From: Centroberyx gerrardi
Lineage: Eukaryota > Chordata > Actinopteri > Beryciformes > Berycidae
Assembly (NCBI RefSeq): GCF_048128805.1
Contig: NC_136016.1
Coordinates: forward strand, 19,328,676-19,392,675
Length of the DNA stretch: 64,000 nucleotides
Reading direction: 5' to 3'
Position 1 is the stretch's first letter; every line of letters begins with the position of its first letter. The notes under the pieces are model-generated. The model searched no databases, was not told where the DNA came from, and worked only from the letters and a program-made list of their open reading frames with translations. The translations under genes were made by a program, and so were the position numbers. This document shows positions 45,301 through 55,700 of this stretch, one piece after another.

Positions 45301-48300
45301 CCAGCTGCTGAACCTGACTCAGCAGCCCAGGAGGCTTCAGGACATTTGCAAGATTCAAATCTATCTAAAACGTGGCCGGGGCAAGAGAGAAGAGTTGAGA
45401 AAGATCCTGCCTGAGAGGTTATATGACTTTGTCTTCAACTGCTGGCAGAATACACACAGCATCTCCTTTGTGGCAGATGATGAAACGGATTCCTTTAGCA
45501 ACTTGTCTGACTTTTCTGCTGCTTGGCATCTGTCTGTCATGCCGAACTGAAGCTGACTACGAGAGGAGGTGGGAGGATAATTTAAATACAGACACCTGAG
45601 CTCAGTCTGTGAACCCTCAAATGCCTCAAATCTGATCTATCTCACCAAAGACAAAATCCGTCAAAATCTGCTTTATCCAATCAAATAAAATCTGCTGCAC
45701 TTGCAAAGCACATTACCTTTAAGTCTCTGTGCATGATTCCCCTGGAGTGAATGTATTCCACGCCTTCAAGTATTTTTCTCAGCAGGTTGAGTGTGCGCTC
45801 TGCATCCACGCTCCCATAAGGACCTGAAAATACAAATGTACAAAGTATTTATTATCCAAACTCTATGTGGGTCTGTCAATGCATGTGTTAATGAGTCATA
45901 ACAGAATAATTACATCTGGTGGCATGTTCCTCTTTGGGCATGGCGTTCCTCTCAGAGATCCAGTCCTTCAGAGAGCGTTCACACAGCTGCATCTGGATGT
46001 ACAGCATCAGGTGGAACTGAACCACGGAAAAAAAAAAGAACAATAACTACTAGAAAACTACGCATCCTTTTTGAATGGAAGGAAAAATGTACATTTCACT
46101 GCAACACTCGTTTCTGTACTTGCACAAGGTTTTAATGCAGAGTTTTTGTGTCACATGACGGACTAAATGCTGTTTCAGAGCCTTTTCGACCCTGCAAGGA
46201 CTTGTAATTTCTTTTAATATGTTGGCATGAAATTGGTCATATTTAAAGATATTCAAAGACATTGAAAATGTTGGCTATCAACAGCTTCAATCCATAAATA
46301 AATGTATTGGCCTTTAAAAACCCATAGTGGCCGAACCCCAACATTCAGTACTATGTCCACCTCTGTTTTACTGATTCTATTTTTCCAAATAGGCCTGTAC
46401 TTTTGCTTTTTGAAGAAAAGAAACAGACAAAACAAAAACAGAAGCTGACGCTACCAAACTTGCACACAGACGCATCTCTTTTTGAGCTGAGCTTAACAAT
46501 ATCAGAATCTTTTATGTTCTCCAAAATAATAGAAAAGAGGAACCACTTATAATGCAAAAAGAAGAGTATTTATTCAAGCTAACAGTCGCAAAGATGAAAA
46601 CACGTACTTAGGCTGTGAAACAGTAAATATGGCGATACAATACATGCACACTTTAGGTAACACGTTTCAAGTGGATCCACTCTCCATCAGGCAGCTTTAC
46701 ACTGAGCAACAGGCATTTCATCTTAGCAGCTTTGTTCCCCTCTCTTTACTTTTCTAGTATTTTACATCCTTGGGATCCCTTTTCCACATTCACTGAAGCA
46801 TCTTAGACCACCTACCTCTTTAGAAGGCTTGGCTGTGTGTTTGTCAGCCCACTGCTGACTCTCCATGTCGATGCAGGAGTTGTTGTTCAGCTCCACGTTC
46901 CTCCTGCTGGAGTCGTCCTCCAGCAGCACTGAGCCGTCCCAACTCACGGCGGGACATTTGGAGTTCTTCACGGGGCTTCGCTGACCCAGGAACGCACAGG
47001 GGACGTAGTTCTCCGGGATGCGGCGCATCGTCTTGGGACAAAGCACCTGGCCCTTCTCCTGGTTAGGGACTAAGACTTGGACAGGCTGGGTTTCCCTTGG
47101 AAGTACTTTGGCACTTGAAGCGGTATCTGGCTGTGAGTGACTGCTGCTTTGAAAGATGATTGAGGAGCCGGTGCTGCTGTAGTCAGGGCTTTCATCAGTA
47201 CTGCGAAGAAAGGACCGAGATAGATGTAGGGAATTGCAGCAAATGACTTGGGACAAATATCTTACCCAGTGTCTGAAATTAACTTTTTGGTTCACCTGCC
47301 ACAGGCTGGTAAACTAAAAAGATTTACTTGCCAAGAATATTTTTTCAACTAAGTTTCAACTAAGGTCATGCTAGTTCAGAGGAAAAGTTTGCAGAAGTTT
47401 AGACACTACTGCTTTGTGTAGAGCAGTGAAACAGGCATCCAATCAACAGGCTAATTTGATTTGTTGACAGTCACAGAGAGTGTACGGTGGTCAGCAGGGA
47501 CAAAGTTTCAGAACAAGTAATGACCAAATACTGTAAATAACTTCTAAAAGCATTCAGATGTTATCTTATATTCAAATGACCCTTATTGTTATTATTGACA
47601 AATTTTACCAGCATTAGCACTTGGCGAGTGTTAATGTTGGACGCTGATCTTACCTATCTTGCTGTGCAGGTGAATCCAGTGCTGGCAGGGGAGATTGGGG
47701 GTCTGCAATAGAGAAGGCTCAAAATTAAAGCTTGTCCAATGATGTGAGAGAACAATACCTTCATTCATTTCAGCACAAGAAATTGTCCCAGGGCAGCAGG
47801 CGAACACTCACACGCTGTAGGTTGGACATGCTCCATCCAAGCAGTGTGATAGCCCACGATATTTACATGCTGCAGGCTGGACAACACCTTGGCCTCCCGG
47901 AGGACCTGGAGAGAAGCCAAAGACAAAAAAACACTTATTAGTTACCGCAGGTGTGTGTGCCATCTCAGGTCTATCAACATGATAGACGTCCGGGTTAGCC
48001 CACCTTCATGCAGTCATCCCTTGAGACGTTTTTGATGAGAATTTTCTTCACAGCATAATCCTGGCCATCCAGCTTGTTTGTAACCTACAAAATGAAGTAA
48101 AAGATGATATGGTGGTGGTATTGGGCCAGACAACTCTCGTCCTTGATAAAAGCATGTTTTAAAGAATGGAGCAGTGTGAGTGAAGTACCTTAAAAACCTT
48201 GCCATAGGATCCTTTTCCAAGTCTGCAGATCTCTTCAAACTCACTGAGATATCGTGACGTCTGCGCTTGAAACAGTCCCTCTTTAGGTCTGTGGGAAGGT

Positions 48301-51300
48301 GAAAGCAATGCTCTTACTCAATATACAAATATTCCTCGAAAGCAACTCAGCATTCAAGCTCACTCCACATAAAAGAACGAGTGCTCCTACCTTACAGCAA
48401 GGCTCTGTGCGTCTGTGTTAAGAAGGTGTTGGCCCTGTGAAATGACATGATGAAGATAAGCACAGTTACAACAATAAACACTGACAGTAGATTACAACCA
48501 GGGGAAATAGATAAAGATAATTTTGAATCCAGAAATCCATCGGTCTACATTTCCCTCAATACATGCATTTTCTTTTAATTTGTACACGCCAAAATGCAGC
48601 ATTCATGGCAGTAGCATCCCACCTATACACACACACACATTTGGAAAAATTCCCTCACTTACATGGCCTTATAGATTATCCCCAAAACAAATAAATATAG
48701 GACAATCACAATCTAGGGGTCACCTGTGGAAACAGAGAGGAGCTGGCAGCGTGCAGCAGCTCAGTGAAGGCCCGGTTGTGCTGCAGTCTGACGGTGCTGA
48801 ACTCGTCACTGATGGCCAACGGGGAGAGGAGGTTCATGGCAGCTAAACGTTGGCCAATCACTGTGGGGGAGAAAGAAAAGCATGAGGGCGCAAAGAGTGA
48901 ATTTATGACTCAGTTAAATGATAATCTCACTGTGCGTCACACGGCCTGAATGCATGTAGTGACAGACTGCTGAATCCGTATATACAAAGTGATATGTAGC
49001 GTCTAGAGTATAATCTAAAGGAGGTGGACAAAATTACAGAAACATCACATGAAACAGGACTTTACAGGTTTTTATGGGCATTTATTCATTCATTCATTCA
49101 TTCATATATTTATTTATTTAAGATTTAAGATATTTATGGGAGGGCTGCCTTTCAGAAGCCGCTTGTATCCAAGGCCAATGTAGAAAGGAGCGTAACCTGG
49201 TGTAAGGAGCACAAAACCTGAATCCCTGTGCAATGGGAAAAAAACTAATATCGTCTAATGAGTGATCTTTCATCCTTATTCAACTTCTGTTATTGTCCCA
49301 CACTGTCAACTTGTACTACACACAAAGTCCTGTTGTCCCTGTGTGTGTGATATTATGCACTTCTGCTCCTATATGCTATGTTTAAACCTTTTAGGGTGTG
49401 ATAGGTATGGAACCTAACAACATTTTACAAATAAGTACCTAAGTGCAAAGTGCAAAACGGAAAACACCTTTTACAGGGTTCCTACACAGTTTCAATTACA
49501 TTTTGAGACTTCGATACAATTTACGTAGACAGTCGTCTTGTCCCTACTAACTGCCATATCACTCCATGGATGATGAAGATTATTCTTCACAGTGACAAAT
49601 ACCAGAATATTACCAGAGATGACAGGGGTCTAAACAACAGGAACTGTGTAGTTGCATGTACATCGGGACATTATAACAATATTTTTCCATAATTTTCTAA
49701 ACATTTTTTGTACAATTTCAAAACTTTTCAACACCTGGAATATACCCAATTCTTTTTCCATACATTTCCATACTTTCCGGACATGTGTAGGAAGGAACAC
49801 AGTAATCTCTGTCAATTCCATGAGAAAATGTCAACAGCTACCTTTGAACAGCATGCGTGAGCGTGCTGGATTACTCTCGTAGACGAAGCACAGGTGCTCC
49901 AGCAGGGAGCCCAGGAGGAGGTGGTTGGGGATCGCAGAGGCAAACTCTTGGATGGACGGGTAATGCTTCCCAGCCATCAGCACTTCACGGTTATTATCTG
50001 AGTCAGTAGCTGAGAATGCAAAAAAAATGGCAAAAATGAGAAAGAGGAAGCAGTGGCGTTGAACGTTAGTGAAAGATGACAATAAAAGAATCAGCTTCGT
50101 TTTTTTCATGCTTCCTTTTCTTGCAAACTTCTTACAATGAAACTTGCCCTTGAATGCTTCATTAATGCAGGGATTGTAACACACAACAAACAGTTCACAT
50201 TCATATTTCCACTATGTTTTTTTTTCTCTACACAAGAACCACAGCTGTCTTACCTTCAGCAATAACTCGCGCTATCAGTTCAACAATGTCTTTTTCCCCT
50301 GGGTCCATTTTTCTGTATAAAACACTTGCAGTGTAATATCAAGAACCCAGAGCTTCACCTCCAAGGAAGCAAATGAGCCCATCTTGTTTATACATAAGGG
50401 GGTGTGTGCTCAGTGGTAACGCTTATCTGCCTGGTCCAGCACACAGCGGCCCCCTCCCCTCCACCTACTGTATATGTAATAAACATATGACCGGGGCAGA
50501 GAGGGGGTGCCGTGTGCCAGAAAGAAAAGGAGTGGCCATGTTGTCTGGCAAAGTTCCCCAACACTCCTTTAGGCTACTTTCATTTCATCATATCGCAAGA
50601 TGTGTGGAGCGGAAGTCTACTGACTCACCATCTAAGTAGAAATTCAGTAGAGCCTAACTGATCAGCCCAACTGACACTATACCTTTAATCTGCAGTTTTA
50701 AATAGGAATTCAACTCACAGTCATCTTAATTTATCTTTCGTAATTCATTCTCTTTTTATTTATCTGTTCCACATTTTACACCCTGATGACCTCAAATACT
50801 ATTCACAAACTACTATACCATGGTATTCCCATGACTTAACTTAATCTTAACAGATTTGCATATTTATTGACAAACAGTTAAATGTGGCCTGTGTACACTG
50901 GGGTGATGAGGTGGTTCTCAAGTGTATATTATAAATATTTTAGACATTTTCATACTGCTCTGGTTTTGAAACAGGGTTTGATTGAAATCTTAGGCCTACA
51001 CTTTATAGAAAATGTGATATACCAACTGTTTTATCTGTATTATCTGACAGACTGGGACAAGCAGGAATTAAATTTGGCTAAAACCCAGGTTTTCAGTGGA
51101 AATATATTGTGATAATATAATGAGAATGAATAATGTCGTCTAAATTGATTCAATTACTTTTTGAAGATTTCAGACTTTGTTTTGACATTACCATAGCCTA
51201 CAGTTCAATGCAATGAGCAGCAATTTGATTATTTAACGTGATTTTGCATATGTAAGCCATATCCTGACAGCTATCGATATCGACAAAAAATCCTTGTGAT

Positions 51301-51701
51301 TATTGTGACACTGATTTTAACCATATCGCCGAGCCCTAGGTAGACAGGCACGTGCTTTGTCATAGTTGAAAAGATGGTGGTTTGTTTTTCTATCAAGGTG
51401 TCAAGCACCGCTGAATAGCTCCGCCCACCAAAGTTCACCTACTATAAAGGTTCAGTACACCGAATGACTGAGTATAGTAGTAAGTACAGTAGTAACGCTG
51501 CTTACTATCAAACTGGGCGTCTTCCTCGTCCTCTTCGCTTGTCAAACTGAACAGACTTCTCTCATGTCTCCTGGTTGAAAAGTTGACAGTTGACAGGTTG
51601 CGGCGAATCAAGACGTTGCTCATGCCTCCGCTGCTGCTGTTGCTGGAACATTCCTCCGACCGGAGTCCGTTGAACATTTTTATGTGTGAATAATGAAGCA
51701 T
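39368..51701 (-). CDS. eif2ak1: Heme-regulated eIF2alpha kinase (HRI), distal-first-exon form
   Basis: Exons on the minus strand: 51701-51506, 50009-49842, 48860-48724, 48434-48391, 48288-48189, 48084-48004, 47905-47812, 47702-47654, 47200-46816, 46016-45914, 45823-45717, 41110-40996, 40886-40807, 40628-40395, 39493-39368. They total 2019 nt, 672 residues; an in-frame ATG at 51677 is also possible. HRI phosphorylates eIF2alpha when heme is low or under oxidative or mitochondrial stress, repressing translation. The kinase shows the Gly loop LGKGSYGKV (about 205-213), Lys in YAVKK (about 228), a long acidic/Ser insert (about 275-415) typical of eIF2alpha kinases, HRDLK (484-488), DFGLA (505-509), an APE-type AAPEQLEG, and [11 protein letters not shown] as in human HRI. 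The C-terminus is a coiled coil. ankrd61 is nested in the 45.7-41.1 kb intron. Confidence 0.96.
39740..40372. mobile_element. Tc1/mariner-like MITE in the last eif2ak1 intron
   Basis: The left end CAGTGGCTATAAGAAATATT pairs with the right end, reversed, CAGTGGCTAGAAAAAGTATT. Similarity continues inward (ATGAGTTCAAA, TTTGGTCTGAA-like blocks) for about 110 bp. TA is kept at the right end only. The family style, CAGTGGCT...AAAGTATTCACCC, is common in fishes. Its right edge lies only 22 bp from the donor of eif2ak1 exon 40628-40395. Confidence 0.75.
41440..41545. repeat. Retroposon 3' tail ending in (ATT)n
   Basis: It contains GTAAAGCACTTTGAGCTGCA and GGTGCTATACAAATAAAG followed by ATT repeats. 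This is the widespread 3' tail of fish LINE/SINE elements with a microsatellite end. Only the tail is recognisable. It is in the eif2ak1 intron that hosts ankrd61. Confidence 0.65.
42157..45550 (+). CDS. ankrd61: Ankyrin repeat domain-containing protein 61, nested antisense in eif2ak1
   Basis: Exons 42157-42339, 42678-42772, 43583-43754, 44230-44430 and 44897-45550 (TGA) give 1305 nt, 434 residues, against about 418 in human. I chose ATG 42157 ([11 protein letters not shown]); an earlier GTG at 42136 is in frame but not a credible start. Ankyrin repeats are visible as [81 protein letters not shown] and [19 protein letters not shown]. The WP-TWPKP feature in repeat two matches the human protein (LHWPVTSTTWAKP). 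Ankyrin repeats mediate protein binding; I know of no established function. The whole gene sits in the eif2ak1 intron between minus-strand exons 45823-45717 and 41110-40996, transcribed the opposite way. From memory, human ANKRD61 is also nested within EIF2AK1. Confidence 0.92.
42773..42850. repeat. Short (CA)n-rich tract downstream of ankrd61 exon 2
   Basis: Interrupted ACAC repeats at about 42789-42830, just after the exon's donor. Confidence 0.8.
43168..43555. mobile_element. hAT-type MITE, copy 2, with near-perfect 8-bp target-site duplication
   Basis: The ends are TAAGGCTGAACAAT and ATTGTTCAGCTCTA. It is flanked by ACTGATAC (43160-43167) and ACTGATGC (43556-43563), seven of eight matching. 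The interior matches the reverse complement of the 3365-3736 copy over most of its length. Its right end lies 27 bp before ankrd61 exon 43583-43754. Confidence 0.85.
45684..45689 (+). terminator. ankrd61: Likely ankrd61 poly(A) signal
   Basis: AATAAA occurs 134 bases past the ankrd61 stop. Cleavage 15-25 bases downstream would fall at about 45704-45715, just before the donor-side edge (45717) of the antisense eif2ak1 exon 45823-45717. Confidence 0.6.
48985..49835. other. Unassigned part of an eif2ak1 intron
   Basis: It contains a TTCATTCATTCATT/TTTATTTATT tract at about 49080-49120 and otherwise AT-rich sequence. GGAGGTGGACAAAATTACAGAAACA near 49019-49043 resembles the start of a dispersed fish repeat, but I see no second end. 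No exon. Confidence 0.5.
50254..50308 (-). CDS. eif2ak1: Candidate proximal alternative first exon of eif2ak1
   Basis: ATG at 50308-50306 opens 18 codons, [18 protein letters not shown] plus one base, to a good donor (GAAG|GTAAGA). It joins exon 50009-49842 in the same phase as the distal exon does, giving a 625-residue kinase, close to human HRI (630). It cannot be an internal exon: if spliced after the distal exon through the upstream tatacag it would hit TGA. It is therefore either an alternative first exon or chance. A TATA and a GATA motif lie just upstream. Confidence 0.55.
50387..50428 (-). promoter_or_regulatory. eif2ak1: TATA box and GATA motif before the proximal eif2ak1 first exon
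   Basis: On the minus strand, AGATAA (50428-50423) lies about 30 bases upstream of TATAAA (50392-50387), which lies 79 bases before the ATG at 50308. The spacing fits a TATA promoter with a 5' UTR of about 50 bases. HRI is strongly expressed in erythroid cells and GATA1 drives erythroid genes. That this promoter is used is inference. Confidence 0.45.
51235..51340. repeat. hAT-like MITE remnant
   Basis: It ends ACCATATCGCCGAGCCCTA; read in reverse this is TAGGGCTCGGCGATATGG, the terminal style of fish hAT MITEs seen also at 56663. I could not locate the other end. Confidence 0.45.
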
Positions 51702-52785
51702 TGACGACCATCAAAGTATTCTTTTTTTAAAACTTGACCAATCAACAACGACACCTACCCCATATCTGCGTTTGGATAAGTCCCATGTCTAAAACGGCTT
51801 GTTAAAGTTCAGTTGTTTAGACGTTACATTGTATGATCCTAGCATAAAGTCCCACACGGTCGGTCAACTGGCGGCCATGATTCAACTAACACATGTGAAG
51901 GGACCGTCTGACAATATGAGCGACAATAGAAAAAGGAATAAACTCATTAAAAATATTTTACACAAAATAACAGCATAAGCCCTGCTCGTAACGTGTGTCC
52001 TGCAAGAAGTAGAAGTCCTATATTGAACCCCAGCACGAACGGCACTGCAACAAGATTTCTTCGTTTATATACACTACGTGGCAGTTATACATGCACCCTA
52101 ACATCTCAACAGCATTTGGTCACAAATCCTGGCGAGATGATGAAATGTTACAAAGTTTGGGGACTCAAAAAGAAACAGCTACTGGGCTCGCTCATCATAG
52201 AAAATGATGAGTTTGTTTGTTTGTATCGTTTGTTATTACAACCTGTGTGCAAACAGCAGGAGGTATTATCATGATATGCTCAGCTGATTTTTAGGGAAAA
52301 CATTAATATACGTATTTTGCATTAATACAGTTGTAATACTAATCTTAAGAGCAAATTACACCATAGCCATGCTTTCATCTCAGAAAACGTGCCATAATTG
52401 TAATCGTGTTGTTTTGCGCTCTGTTTTGTATATAAAGTACCGTATATAAAGATTAACTGCGCAGGTCAGTGCACAGTTGACGCTCGCGAATAATCAAAGC
52501 GCAACTCCCTGTAGCGCGCGGAACAGCTTCACTTCACGCTTTACTGTTGTGTTTACAAAGTGAATATGCAAAGCGGTTGCATTGATGATGATTGATTTGA
52601 GCTCTAATGAAAACAATGTAGCCTACATTAAGTTACATGAATGACAACTAGCAGGCATTATCTCTTCTCTCTTGCTCGGTTTCCGTTTAGAGGAAGTCAC
52701 AAATGAAAACCAGGACGCATTACATGCTGCACGCTGCTGAAAACACCGTGCTAGTTGCCTGAAGCTTTTCTACTCCAGATTAAAG
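51702..52785. promoter_or_regulatory. Shared 1.1-kb head-to-head promoter interval of eif2ak1 and pms2
   Basis: It separates the divergent start codons of eif2ak1 (51701) and pms2 (52786). It contains CCAAT at about 51738 and a local CpG-rich patch near 52480-52530. There is no recognisable exon. In human the divergent partner of PMS2 is AIMP2, not EIF2AK1, to my recollection. Confidence 0.5.
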
Positions 52786-55700
52786 ATGACTGATGCTTGG
52801 TAAGTTACCAAACTATTTTTGAATAACTTTTTTAAACTATGGTCATCTATAACGTTAGAGTTCTATTCCGTTTTATTAGGCCCGATAGTTGTCTTGTATA
52901 CAGAGATAGCAATGCTAAACTTCACTCAAAAACCTGGCAGTTTCATGTGGCCTTGCTTATCGCCAAAGATATATACCGCCTGGAACGTAGCTTGAGGCTT
53001 TTTACGAATGCTAAGGAGTCACTCTTCAATTCGGCATGCAGCCAATACACCAAGCAGCACTTATTTTAATACAATTTCACGATTCAATACAATTGGGTCA
53101 CCTGCTATTCCCATACTCACTTTACACCAAAATACACTGCGGAGGGCGGTAGCGAGCAGTGAACCAGTTCTAAAAGTTGAAAATCTATTAAAATAATGTG
53201 CTGCTTGGTCTGCATATGTATGCCGAATACAGCAGTGGACACTAATGATTAGCTTAAGGTCTCAAGTCAAGTTTCATAAGGTATGTGTGTTTGCCAACAA
53301 GCAAAGTCACAGAAAAGTGCGATTTTTTAATGGCGTTTCGCTTGACATTCTCTCCACAAAAGAGAACATATCGGGGCTTATTCCATCTGCGTTATTTGCT
53401 AGAGAGCTGTACATGTGTAAATATGTCCCTGTAACATTTATTCAGCACAAGTAGAAGCCATTACACAGTGCTGTCAGTCGCACCCAATGCTTTCTTTCTT
53501 TCCTCTCAGCAGCTCTGAACCAGCTGGAGCCATCAAGGCCATTGACAGGCACTCGGTGCATCAGATCTGCTCCGGACAGGTGGTGCTGACTCTGGCCACT
53601 GCTGTCAAAGAGCTGGTGGAGAACAGCATCGATGCAGGGGCCACCAATGTTGGTACGCAAAGATGTGTCTCAACAGGGAGGGTTCTCACTTGAGTATTGA
53701 CACTTTATATAGTGTAAAGGAATCATCTGCATAACAGGATTTACAGTCAACAAGAGATTTTATTACTTAATTAACAGAACTTATATCTATTTTACTGAGG
53801 CAGATTATGAGCTTTCTTGTCATTGTGGTGTTACGAACAGTATTGTATCTTTGCATGTTCCAGATGTCAAGCTGAAGGATAGTGGAGTTGAACTGGTGGA
53901 AGTGTCGGACAATGGGAAAGGAGTGGATGAAGCCAACTTTGAAGGACTGAGTAAGTGTTACCTTTTTTTCTCCTGTCAGTGCTGTTTTTGTGCACTGTCA
54001 ATACATCCTGGTCAAGATTCACCTGTTCATCTTGAGCAAAAGAATCCTCTTCCCTCTGTTCCACAGCGTTGAAGCATCACACGTCAAAGCTAAAGGATTT
54101 CTCTGATCTGATCCATGTTGAGACGTTTGGCTTCAGAGGTGAAGCCCTCAGCTCTTTATGTGCTCTGAGGTAAAACAGTTCTACGTTCACATATAGTGAC
54201 ATTATTGAACAGTTGGCCATACATAAAAATGAGCTTGAACCATAGGCTTGAACACTTCTTCGAAACGCTTTATTAAAAACTACCCCGCTAAATAGGCAAA
54301 CTCTTTGGTACAGGTATATACCGTTTATTTTCCTTTAAATTGGGCTTCTTAACATGTCATCTTGTTGAAACCTTCCCAAACATTATATTCCTGAATTGAG
54401 AATACCAGCCTCCCATGAGAATGAAAGATCTTGTTTATTACAATTGACTGACTTGATTGATGGATTTTACCTACATTATCAGACAATAGATGTCTCAAAA
54501 ACAAACTAAAACAAATGATTCTGTCTGGAGAAATGCACTTTATAGGGTTAGGGTTAGTGAACGGTTTCAAATTAGGACACAGTTCTACACAGACTTCAAT
54601 TTTGTTGCCACATCATCAGCTTTGCCCCTACCCCTTCCCCCCTTGCCTCCTTGCCCCAGTGACCTGAGTGTGGTGACGTGCCATGAGTCCGCCCAGGTGG
54701 GGACCAAGCTGGTGTTCGATCACAACGGCCACTTGGTGCAGCGCTCGCCTCATCCCCGGCAGCAGGGAACCACAGTCAGCCTGCAGCAGCTCTTCTCCAC
54801 CCTGCCCGTCCGACACAAGGAGTTCCAACGCAATATAAAGAAGGTCGGTTATAAACATGATGTTTTGGGCATCTACTGTAGATTAGATCTGAAATTATGA
54901 GAATGACGGGTGTCAGTGTTTTTAACATAACATACTTCACTTTAAAAACAACCCAAGTAAAACTCTTCTCTGAGGTTTCCAATCATCATGAGACTTGAAA
55001 TAAAGTTATATTTGGTTATCTGTGGTTATTTGTAGTTATCTATACAGTAATAATCAATGGCTATCTTTGGTTATCAATGGTTATCTGTGCTGTATATATG
55101 GTTATCTATGGTTATCTATATAGTAATTATCTGTGATTATCTTTGGTTGTCTATACAGTACTCTGTTGACATTAACATTAATCTGTCCTTTTCCCACTCA
55201 ACCTGATATCTTTATTTATTACTTGAGACTATACTACAATGGCCAATAAAATGCCCAATCCGTCATTCTGTTGTGCTTCCAGGAGTACACCAAAATGATA
55301 CATGTGCTGCAGTCCTACTGTATCATCTCTACTGGAGTGCGCATCACCTGCTCCAACCAGACTGGGCAGGGGAAACGCAGCCCAGTGCTCAACACCAGCG
55401 GCAGCCAGAGTATGAGGGACAACATAGGAGCCGTATTTGGACCCAAACAGGTTGGAACATCAGCTTGACTTTTTTCTTGAAGACACTGTTAATTTGCAAG
55501 CTACAGATATTGTTAATATGACCTGCAGGTTGTATTGTTTGGTTTCCTGAAGAACTTGGCTGTGTTTTGTTTCTGCAGATACAGAGTCTGTTGCCTTTTC
55601 AGCAGACGTCTCCTACAGAAAATGTTAAGGAAGACTATGGACTCAAGGAGGCAGAACTACCCAAAGATCTCTTTACGTGAGTGACACCTAAGGATGGGAC

